Shown: positions 36,121 through 44,122 of the stretch, piece after piece | Layout: each line of letters begins with the position of its first letter | How positions within the stretch are numbered: the first letter of the stretch is position 1 | Source of the DNA: an uncultured Clostridium sp. | GTDB lineage: Bacteria; Bacillota; Clostridia; TANB77; CAG-508 | Direction: 5' to 3' | Assembly: GCA_945865665.1 (NCBI GenBank) | Contig: CAMBEE010000004.1 | Span: 1 to 64,000 of the forward strand | DNA length: 64,000 bases | Notes under the pieces: model-generated | Databases searched by the model: none | The model's input: the letters and a program-made list of their open reading frames with translations, nothing else | What the model was told of the DNA's origin: nothing | Translations under genes and position numbers: made by a program

Positions 36121-38179
36121 ATGAATTTAACAGAAGATGTAAAATATATAAAGGGAGTAGGACCACAAAAGGTAAAACTCCTAAATAAGATAGGAATATT
36201 CAATGTTGAAGATTTAATTACATATTATCCTAGAGGGTATGAGGATAGAAGCAAACCAAAGAACATATGTGAATGTGCAAATGGAGAAGTTGCATTAATA
36301 GAAGCAGTAGCAATGTCAAGACTAGTAGATAGCAGAATAAGTAAAGGCAGAACTATACAAAGGCTTGCAGTTATTGACGAAACAGGACAAGCAGTAATAA
36401 CGTGGTTTAATCAACCATATTTAAAATCTAAGTTTCAAATACGGGAAAAAATACAGATTTTATGGAAAAGTTGAGTTTCAATATGGAAAAATAAGTATGA
36501 ATTCCCCTGTATTTGACGAGATAGAAAATTCAAATAATACTGGAAAAATAATACCAATTTATCCATTGACATATAGTTTAACCCAAAATACTTTAAGAAA
36601 AATAATTGAAAATGGACTTCAAAAGGTTAAGGAACAAGGTGGTTTGCTAGAGACTTTACCAGATTATATATTAAATGAATACAAATTAGAAAATGCAAAC
36701 AAAGCAAATTATGATATACATTTCCCACATGACTTTGAGGATTTTAAAAAGGCAAGAAGAAGATTGGTTTTTGAAGAATTGCTAACAACTCAATTGGCTT
36801 TATTACAATTAAAAAATAGTAATCTGACAGACAAAAAAGGAATTACGTTTGACAAAAATGTAAAGATGTCAGATGTAATAAATACATTGCCATTCAAATT
36901 AACAAAAGCTCAATTAAGAGTATTACAAGAAATTGATGAAAATATGGAATCAGAAAAATCAATGAATAGGCTTTTACAAGGTGATGTTGGCTCTGGAAAA
37001 ACAGTTGTTGCAATGATTACTGCATATAAAGCTGTAAAATCTGGATATCAAACAGCAATTCTAGCACCAACTGCAATACTTGCAACACAGCATATGGTTA
37101 ACTTTGAAAAAATGCTAAATCAATTTGATATAAAATGTGAATTATTAATATCAGGTATCAGTAAAAAGAAAAAAGAAGATATTTTAGAACGTTTGAAAAA
37201 TGGTGAAATTGATATATTAATTGGAACACATGCAATGCTAGAAGAAAATGTAGAATTTAAAAATTTGGGTCTAGTTGTTACAGATGAGCAACATAGATTT
37301 GGAGTAAAGCAAAGAACAAAAATTGCACAAAAAGGACAAAATCCAGATGTTTTAGTTATGTCTGCAACACCAATTCCAAGAACACTTGCATTAATTTTAT
37401 ATGGAGACTTGGACATATCAATAATCGATGAACTTCCACCAAATAGAAAGACAATAGAAACATTTGCGGTTACGAATAGAATGGAAGAAAGAATCAATAA
37501 TTTTATAAAAAAACAAATTGACGAGGGTAGACAAGCTTATATTGTTTGTCCATTGGTTGAAGAAAGTGAAGAAGAAGACACGGATTTAAAAGCGGTTACA
37601 ACATTATATGAAAAATGTAAAGAAGAGACATTTTCTGATTACAGAGTCGAATATATACATGGAAAAATGAGACCAAAAGAAAAAGACGAAATAATGGAAA
37701 AGTTCAAAAATAAAGAAATAGATATACTTATTTCAACAACTGTAATTGAGGTAGGTGTTGATGTTCCAAATGCAAATATAATGGTAATTGAAGATGCAGA
37801 AAGATTTGGATTAGCACAATTACATCAGTTGCGTGGAAGAGTTGGCCGTGGTGAGTATAAATCATATTGTGTTTTAAAATTTAAGGGAAAAGGACAAAAT
37901 ACTAAAGAAAGAATGAAAATTATGTGTGAGACTAATGATGGTTTCCTTATTTCTCAAAAGGACTTGGAATTAAGAGGTTCAGGAGATTTCTTTGGTACAA
38001 TGCAACATGGCATTCCAGATTTTAAAATTGCTAATTTATTTACAGATATGGATATTTTAAAATTGGCTCAGGAAGCAGCAGTAAAGATTGTAAATAAAGA
38101 CCCTAAATTAGAAAAAGAAGAAAATAGGTTATTAAAAATATCAGTTAAAAACAAATTTACAGATAGAATCGAGATATAA
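36121..38179 (+). pseudogene. recG: ATP-dependent DNA helicase RecG, interrupted by a +1 frameshift
   Basis: RecG remodels stalled replication forks and branched DNA. The first 110 residues carry the wedge/OB domain start (VKYIKGVGPQKVKLLNKIGI, YYPRGYEDRS). The frame breaks at a run of six A at 36446-36451. With five A the sequence reads REKYRFYGKVEFQYGKISM and continues through helicase motifs LLQGDVGSGKTVV, VTDEQHRFGV, VMSATPIPRT and LHQLRGRVGRG to a normal end. The span is 2059 bases, 686 codons plus one. All motifs are intact, so a sequencing error or very recent mutation is more likely than long-term loss. Confidence 0.93.
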
Positions 38180-38212
38180 TAATTATATTGCATATGAAAT
38201 TTAAAATTTTTA

Positions 38213-38237
38213 ATACTTTGATAATATTATCAAGTAT
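38213..38237 (+). terminator. Possible terminator hairpin after recG
   Basis: ATACTT-t-GATAAT / ATTATC-a-AGTAT forms an almost perfect AT-rich hairpin. No strong T-run follows, so termination is uncertain. Confidence 0.3.
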
Positions 38238-38273
38238 AAAGATTTAAAATTATAATAAAACGGAGGAAAGAAA

Positions 38274-39098
38274 ATGGTAATATTCGGAATAGATATAAGA
38301 GTATATTTTTTGCTATTTTTAACATATTCTGTTGCAGGATGGTGTATGGAAGTAGTAGGAAAATTAATTGAAAAAAAGAAATTTATAAATAGAGGATTTT
38401 TAATAGGACCATATTGCCCTATATATGGAACAGGAGCAATATTAATAACATTTTTATTAAAAAAATATGTACCAGATCCATTTGCTCTATTTGTAATGGC
38501 AATACTTGTATGTGGAACACTAGAATATTTAACAAGTTATTTTATGGAAAAAATTTATCATGCAAGATGGTGGGACTATAGTCAAAGGAAATTCAACATA
38601 AATGGAAGAGTATGTTTAAATACAATAATCCCATTCGGTTTATTAGGAATGTTTATAATGTATGTTTCAAATCCATTCTTAATAGGCAAAATTGAAGCAT
38701 TACCAGAACTTGAATTAAATATAATATCAGGAGTATTATTAACAATATTTTTATTAGATAATATAATTTCAACTAATGTTATAAGCTTTGTTGGAAAAAC
38801 AACAAAAGAATTTGGAAAGAGTCTAGACAATACTGAAGAAATAACGAATAAGGTAAAAGAGGCATTACTAAACAAATCTGGATTATATAGAAGATTATTA
38901 GAAGCATACCCAAAAGTTCAATCAATTAAGATTAAAATTAAAGAGAAAAAAGAAGAGATAAAAAGACAAGTTGAAGAACAAACAGATGAATTCAAAGAAA
39001 ATATGAATAAGCAAAAACGAGAAATTATTGATAAAGTTGGAGATTTAAAAGAATTACCTAAAAAGACAAAAACAAAGAATAAAAAAGATACCAAATAA
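38274..39098 (+). CDS. Putative ABC-transporter type IV (CmpB-like) membrane protein
   Basis: 274 residues, five or six membrane segments. The start FLLFLTYSVAGWCMEVVGKL, then FINRGFLIGPYCPIYGTGA and YLTSYFMEKIYHARWWDYS is typical of the PF06541 family, named after a supposed ABC transporter role. No ATPase lies next to it. The last 80 residues are a charged helix (KIKIKEKKEEIKRQVEEQTD). GGAGGAAAG precedes the ATG. Function is not established. Confidence 0.88.
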   Translation: MVIFGIDIRVYFLLFLTYSVAGWCMEVVGKLIEKKKFINRGFLIGPYCPIYGTGAILITFLLKKYVPDPFALFVMAILVCGTLEYLTSYFMEKIYHARWWDYSQRKFNINGRVCLNTIIPFGLLGMFIMYVSNPFLIGKIEALPELELNIISGVLLTIFLLDNIISTNVISFVGKTTKEFGKSLDNTEEITNKVKEALLNKSGLYRRLLEAYPKVQSIKIKIKEKKEEIKRQVEEQTDEFKENMNKQKREIIDKVGDLKELPKKTKTKNKKDTK

Positions 39099-39187
39099 AA
39101 TAGAATAATTTAGAAGTTATCAAATTTCTAAAAAATTGATTTATAAACGGTTTTTGAAAAAATAAGTTAAAAGTAAAGGGAAGAACA

Positions 39188-40036
39188 ATGGAAAAAATAA
39201 GATTGAAGATTTCTAAAAGAATGAAACAATTTAAAATGATTTTAAAAAATAGTGGAGATGACCATATAAGTGAATATTCGGCTCAATGTTCATATTATAC
39301 AATATTATCATTTATACCATTTGTTATATTGCTAATAACATTGATACAATATACAAATATACAACAACAGACACTATTTGATGCAATTTCAAAAATAATA
39401 CCATCAAGTATGAATGAGTTTGTAATAGGGATAGTAAGAGAAGTATATTCAAAATCAATTGGAACAATATCAGTATCAATTATATTTACGTTATGGTCAG
39501 CTGGAAAGGGCTTATTTGCATTAACAAAAGGGCTTCATTCTGTATATAATACAGGAGAGGATAGCGAAAAATCAGTTATATATTTAAGAATAATGGCATT
39601 AATAGAAACAGTAATATTTATTGTCTTAATAATGTTAGGGATGGTTTTATTAGTTTTTGGAAATAGCTTAAAATCATTGATGCAGCAGCACTTTGGAGCA
39701 TTAGAAAATTTTAGTACTTTTTCACAAGTTGTAACAGAACTAGGATTTATTTTGGCAACTTTTATTATATTCTTATTTTTATATAGATTTATGCCAAAAC
39801 ATAAAGTAACATTTAAAAGCCAGATTCCTGGTGCAATATTTGGTGCACTTGCCTTAAATATTATATCATTTGTATTTTCTAAATACTTAGATATTTTTAA
39901 GGGATTTTCTATAACTTATGGAAGTTTGACAACATTGATGCTAATAATGATGTGGACATATTCTTGTTTTTATTCATTATTTTTGGGTGCAGAGCTTAAT
40001 AAAACTATAAAAAATATTAGAAAAAAATCAAAATAA
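39188..40036 (+). CDS. YihY/virulence factor BrkB family membrane protein
   Basis: 282 residues, six membrane segments. Family marks include SEYSAQCSYYTILSFIPFVI at the first segment, TLWSAGKGLFALTKGLHSVY, and LYRFMPKHKVTFKSQIPGAI. Formerly thought to be RNase BN; the family is now considered an envelope membrane protein of unknown transport role. AAAGGGAAG precedes the ATG. Part of a run of envelope genes. Confidence 0.92.
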   Translation: MEKIRLKISKRMKQFKMILKNSGDDHISEYSAQCSYYTILSFIPFVILLITLIQYTNIQQQTLFDAISKIIPSSMNEFVIGIVREVYSKSIGTISVSIIFTLWSAGKGLFALTKGLHSVYNTGEDSEKSVIYLRIMALIETVIFIVLIMLGMVLLVFGNSLKSLMQQHFGALENFSTFSQVVTELGFILATFIIFLFLYRFMPKHKVTFKSQIPGAIFGALALNIISFVFSKYLDIFKGFSITYGSLTTLMLIMMWTYSCFYSLFLGAELNKTIKNIRKKSK

Positions 40037-40058
40037 TAAAAATACGAGAGGAAAAAAG

Positions 40059-41165
40059 ATGCAAAAGCAAGATTTAGATACAGTAACAAATGTAATATTA
40101 AATAATGAATATAAATTACATGAAGAACAAGAAAATAAACAAATAAACGAAGAAAATTTTAAAATAGATAGTAAAAATAAAAAAACAAAAGGAAAACATA
40201 AGAAAAAGAAAACTATAAAACAAAGAATATTTAAATTTATAAAAATAATTATAGCATTATTTTTATTATTAGCGATATTTATATTTCTATTTTTCAAAAC
40301 ATCATTATTTCAAAAATATAAAGAATTATGGGTTGTTACAGCAATGTCTACAATGAACCATCAATATTTAGCAACATGGTTCTTATCAGATGAGGAAATA
40401 CAAGAAATAATGAATAAATTAGAGGTCCAAAATAATGAAGATTCTAATTCAAATGAAATAAAAATAAATACTAATGAAACAAATGATGATATAAAAGTTG
40501 AAAAAATAACAGGAAAAAATTATGTTGGATATGTAATGATAATACCTGATGCAACAAAGGTAAAATTGGTAGATGCAAGAAAATCAAATAGAGGCTCAAA
40601 ATTGAGTGAAATAGTAAAAAACAACAATGCTATAGCAGGAATAAATGCTGGTGGATTTGCTGATGATGGCGGAGTTGGTGCAGGTAATGTATTATGTGAT
40701 GCAACTATTATAAATAAAAAATTGCTGTATGGAAATAAAAGTACAAAGTATAGTTTGATAGGTCTATCAACAGACAAGAAATTAGTACTTGGAAAATATA
40801 CATATCAACAAGCTATGAACGCTGGTATAGAATCAGCAATAGAGTTTGGACCATATTTGATTGTAAATGGAAATAATCAAATAAAAAATTCAAACTCTGG
40901 TGGAATACATCCTAGAATGGGAATAGGCCAAAGAAAAGATGGTACATTTATATTTGTTGTAGTTGATGGTAGACAACCGGGATATAGTATAGGGACTAAT
41001 TTGCTAGAAATGCAAAATATCTTTAATAGATATGATGCATATAATGCGGCAAACCTTGATGGAGGCTCTTCTGCTACAATGTATTATAATGGAAAAGTTG
41101 TAAATAAAACATCAACTCCTATAGGCGAAAGATATTTACCAAATGCGTTTATAGTAGGAAAATAG
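40059..41165 (+). CDS. Phosphodiester glycosidase (NAGPA-like) family protein, membrane-anchored
   Basis: 368 residues. A lysine-rich cytoplasmic head (about 70 residues) precedes one membrane segment (IIIALFLLLAIFIFLFF). The outer domain is of the PF09992 type: AGINAGGFADDGGVGAGN, IEFGPYLIVNG, GGIHPRMGIGQRKDGTFIFV and NAANLDGGSSATMYYNG. Such domains cleave sugar-phosphodiester links or trim exopolysaccharide. It follows the BrkB gene by 22 bases and converges with a VanW gene. Confidence 0.9.
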   Translation: MQKQDLDTVTNVILNNEYKLHEEQENKQINEENFKIDSKNKKTKGKHKKKKTIKQRIFKFIKIIIALFLLLAIFIFLFFKTSLFQKYKELWVVTAMSTMNHQYLATWFLSDEEIQEIMNKLEVQNNEDSNSNEIKINTNETNDDIKVEKITGKNYVGYVMIIPDATKVKLVDARKSNRGSKLSEIVKNNNAIAGINAGGFADDGGVGAGNVLCDATIINKKLLYGNKSTKYSLIGLSTDKKLVLGKYTYQQAMNAGIESAIEFGPYLIVNGNNQIKNSNSGGIHPRMGIGQRKDGTFIFVVVDGRQPGYSIGTNLLEMQNIFNRYDAYNAANLDGGSSATMYYNGKVVNKTSTPIGERYLPNAFIVGK

Positions 41166-41177
41166 AGTTTTATAAAT

Positions 41178-41918
41178 TTAATAGATTTTATTTAAAGTAA
41201 TTGTTACATTGTTTGTTGTAGCAGTTGCTTTTATTTTTATATCAAATCCAGAATTATTTTTGAACTTAAAATCATAACTACCATATGCAACAGCAGCATC
41301 TTTTCCATTTTTTATATAAGGAACTTTGTTGCTGTGTTCGTGTCTTTCAGTTACTTGCAAACTAGAAATTTTTAGAACTGCATTATATAATGTAGTACTT
41401 ACCTGGCAATTACCACCACCAAGGCCTTTCTTTTTATTACCATCTTTGTCAAATATATCAGCTTCTTGATATCCTTTTGCAGAAGTTGCAGGACCAACAG
41501 TATTGCAAAAAGAAAAATTTGTACCATTTTTTACAATTGTATCATTTAGTTTTGAGGTAGTAATGGCTATATTATTTTGCCTAGCAGAATCTTTGTTATA
41601 TATTTTTGTAGTAAAAGATGCAATAGCTCCTTCTTTTGGTGGCTCTGCTATAGGTTGTTCTGCTGGGACTTGTGTAACATTGGAGTCTGCATTATTTTGA
41701 TTGTTACTGATTGTATTGTTTTCAGTAATATTATTTGGGGTTGAATTTGAAGTATTAGTACTTAAAGACGTATTGTTTTGCTCTTCATTTGTTGAAGTTT
41801 TGCTTGCTAAATATTTTGTTGAAGTATCCTTGTTTTTATTTTTAAATATAAAATAGATTCCTACAGAGATGCCTATTATTAATATTATAATCAAAATTAT
41901 TATTTTATTTTTTTTCAA
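41178..41918 (-). CDS. VanW family protein, membrane-anchored
   Basis: About 246 residues on the minus strand. An N-terminal anchor (IIILIIILIIGISVGIYFIF) is followed by a Ser/Thr/Asn-rich linker and a VanW domain: FSFCNTVGPATSAKGYQEAD, GLGGGNCQVSTTLYNAVLKI, ERHEHSNKVPYI and GSYDFKFKNNSGFDIKIKA. VanW occurs in some vancomycin-resistance clusters but is widespread in Clostridia; its reaction is unknown. TTG at 41918 is preferred (GGTGAT upstream); an ATG at 41945 would add nine residues. Confidence 0.85.
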   Translation of the reverse strand: MKKNKIIILIIILIIGISVGIYFIFKNKNKDTSTKYLASKTSTNEEQNNTSLSTNTSNSTPNNITENNTISNNQNNADSNVTQVPAEQPIAEPPKEGAIASFTTKIYNKDSARQNNIAITTSKLNDTIVKNGTNFSFCNTVGPATSAKGYQEADIFDKDGNKKKGLGGGNCQVSTTLYNAVLKISSLQVTERHEHSNKVPYIKNGKDAAVAYGSYDFKFKNNSGFDIKIKATATTNNVTITLNKIY

Positions 41919-42016
41919 TTTAATCACCAGTATTAGTATGTACAAAAATAGTAATAAAATACCATTAATTTGAATATAATAAAATGAAGTAATGGGTTGA
42001 AGGAGAATTAACTAAA

Positions 42017-42886
42017 ATGAAAAATATTGATGAAATTTTGATGTATTTCCCAAATAAAATTTATCAAATTTTTTTTAATTTATTTCAAGAAAATCCAAAA
42101 ATAATCGAAGAGTTGCAAGAAATTAGAATAAGGGTGGACAGACCTATAATTTTAAAATTGAGAGATAGAGACTTTTTATTACAATATAATATACCTCAGT
42201 CAGAAATATTAAGAATTGTAGAACGATTATGTGAAAATTCAATATATGCATATAAAAATCAAATTTGTGAAGGATTTATAACGGTAAAAGGTGGACATAG
42301 AATTGGTTTAACAGGTTCAGTTGTTATAGAAAATGGAAAAATTACAAATGTAAAATACATATCAAGTTTAAATTTTAGAATTGCAAGAGAAGTTAAAAAT
42401 TGCAGTACAAGAGTTTTGAGAGAAATTATTGATATAGAAAACAAAACGATTTATAATTCAATTATTGTAGCACCTCCAGGCAAGGGAAAAACGACAATTC
42501 TTCGTGATATTATAAGAAGATTAAGTGATGGAATTGAAGAAATTGGATTTAAAGGAAAAACTTGTGGAGTTGTTGATGAAAGGGGAGAAATAGCAGCTAT
42601 GTATAAGGGAATTCCACAAAATGATGTTGGAATCAGAACTGATGTTATAGAAAATGTTGATAAAAATAGAGGAATACATATGTTAATTAGAACAATGGCT
42701 CCAGAAATTGTAGCATGTGACGAAATTGGAAGTGAAGAGGATGTTGAGGCTATACGCTATGCTTTATATTCAGGTGTTAGAGGAATTTTTACTATGCATG
42801 GGAGAAATGTTGATGATATAAAAAATAATAAACAAATCTATGATTTAATTGAAAATAGAGAGATACAAAAAGTGATATTTTTATAA
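42017..42886 (+). CDS. spoIIIAA: Stage III sporulation protein AA
   Basis: 289 residues, a secretion-type ATPase that in spore formers energises the SpoIIIA-SpoIIQ channel between mother cell and forespore. N-terminal part: EIRIRVDRPIILKLRDRDFL and GGHRIGLTGSVV. Walker A is VAPPGKGKTTILRDIIRRLS, then CGVVDERGEIAAMYKG, the Asp box IVACDEIGSEEDVEAIRYAL and TMHGRNVDD. In most spore formers spoIIIAB-AH follow directly. Here ftsY follows on its own promoter instead. GGAG precedes the ATG. Confidence 0.92.
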   Translation: MKNIDEILMYFPNKIYQIFFNLFQENPKIIEELQEIRIRVDRPIILKLRDRDFLLQYNIPQSEILRIVERLCENSIYAYKNQICEGFITVKGGHRIGLTGSVVIENGKITNVKYISSLNFRIAREVKNCSTRVLREIIDIENKTIYNSIIVAPPGKGKTTILRDIIRRLSDGIEEIGFKGKTCGVVDERGEIAAMYKGIPQNDVGIRTDVIENVDKNRGIHMLIRTMAPEIVACDEIGSEEDVEAIRYALYSGVRGIFTMHGRNVDDIKNNKQIYDLIENREIQKVIFL

Positions 42887-42971
42887 CTAAATTATATTCT
42901 AATTAAATTAAAAAGAATTTACTTTTTTAATTGATGGTTACAATTGTGGACGATTTGCCACAAAAAAGTGG

Positions 42972-43000
42972 TTGCCATAATTGGTAAAATATGCTATACT
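42972..43000 (+). promoter_or_regulatory. Sigma-A promoter for ftsY
   Basis: TTGCCA (42972-42977), 17 bases, TATACT (42995-43000) with TG at 42992-42993 (extended -10). About 90 bases before ftsY. Confidence 0.7.
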
Positions 43001-43090
43001 AATAATGTTAGCAAAACGTTAACAGAATATTAGCAAAATAAAAAAAGAAACACATAAAAATCATAAGAAAAAAGAAAGGCGGATAAATCT

Positions 43091-43996
43091 ATGGGATTTT
43101 TCGATAAATTAAAAGATGGACTAAACAAAACAAAAACATCATTTGATGAAAAGATAAACAATGTATTCAAAAACTTCAGAAAAGTAGATGAAGACTTTTT
43201 AGACGAACTAGAAGAAGTACTAATAATGTCAGACATAGGAATGGACACATCAATAAAAATAATATCAAGTTTAAGAGAAAAAATCAAAAAAGAAAAAATA
43301 CAAGATGAAGAAGATGTAAAACAAGCATTAAGAGAAGAGATGCAAAAAATATTAGATGTTACAGACATCGGATTACATTTAAACACAAAACCATCAGTAA
43401 TCCTAGTAGTTGGAGTAAATGGTGTTGGAAAAACAACATCAATTGGGAAAATGGCAAATAGACTAGCCAAAGATGGTAAAAAAGTTGTAGTTGCTGCAGC
43501 AGACACATTTAGAGCTGCAGCAGTTGAACAATTAGAAATATGGGCAAAAAGAGCAGGAGCAGACATCGTTAAAAGAGACGAAGGAGTAGACCCAGCATCA
43601 GTTGTATATGATGCAATTAAGAAAACAAAAGAAAATGTAGCGGATGTGTTAATAGTTGACACAGCAGGAAGACTTCATAATAAAAAATATCTAATGGATG
43701 AGTTGAATAAAATTCAAAAAGTAATCAACAAAGAAATGCCAGATGCAGACAAAGAAGTTTTACTTGTAATTGATGGAACAACAGGGCAAAATGCTATTTC
43801 ACAGGTAAAAGCATTCAAACAAGAAACAGATATAACAGGAATAGTTTTAACAAAACTTGACGGAACAGCAAAAGGTGGAGTTGTTATCGGAATTGTTGAA
43901 GAAAATAAAATTCCAGTAAAATTTATTGGAGTTGGAGAACAAATCGATGACATGGAAATCTTTAATTCAGAGGATTTTGTTAAAGCAATAATTTAA
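43091..43996 (+). CDS. ftsY: Signal recognition particle receptor FtsY
   Basis: SRP receptor GTPase that docks ribosome-SRP complexes at the membrane. 301 residues: a short N domain without the acidic A domain of E. coli, then the G domain with Walker A VGVNGVGKTTSIGKMANRL, AAADTFRAAAVEQL, VDTAGRLHNKKYLM, specificity TKLDGTAKGG and the closing FIGVGEQIDDMEIF. AAAGGCGGA lies upstream of the ATG. ffh is not in the window. Confidence 0.97.
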   Translation: MGFFDKLKDGLNKTKTSFDEKINNVFKNFRKVDEDFLDELEEVLIMSDIGMDTSIKIISSLREKIKKEKIQDEEDVKQALREEMQKILDVTDIGLHLNTKPSVILVVGVNGVGKTTSIGKMANRLAKDGKKVVVAAADTFRAAAVEQLEIWAKRAGADIVKRDEGVDPASVVYDAIKKTKENVADVLIVDTAGRLHNKKYLMDELNKIQKVINKEMPDADKEVLLVIDGTTGQNAISQVKAFKQETDITGIVLTKLDGTAKGGVVIGIVEENKIPVKFIGVGEQIDDMEIFNSEDFVKAII

Positions 43997-43999
43997 ATT

Positions 44000-44101
44000 T
44001 TCAACCATTGGGGACGTTGTTAAATTGGTTGAAATTACTGTTATTTCTATAATTAAATTTAAATTTTTTCGACCAATTTAACAACGTCCCCATTGGTTGA
44101 A
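44000..44101. repeat. REP-type paired palindrome (CCAATGGGGACGTTGTTAAATTGG class)
   Basis: Arms 44000-44033 and 44068-44101 match the 9603 element. They pair with one mismatch and one G-T pair. The element lies between ftsY and the UPF0182 gene. Confidence 0.85.
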
Positions 44102-44122
44102 ATGTAGAAAAGGTGGTTTAAA

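Noticed and set aside
36121..38179. Programmed frameshift in recG
   Set aside because: A six-A run could slip, but recG is not known to need frameshifting and no stimulatory structure is evident; an error or mutation is simpler.
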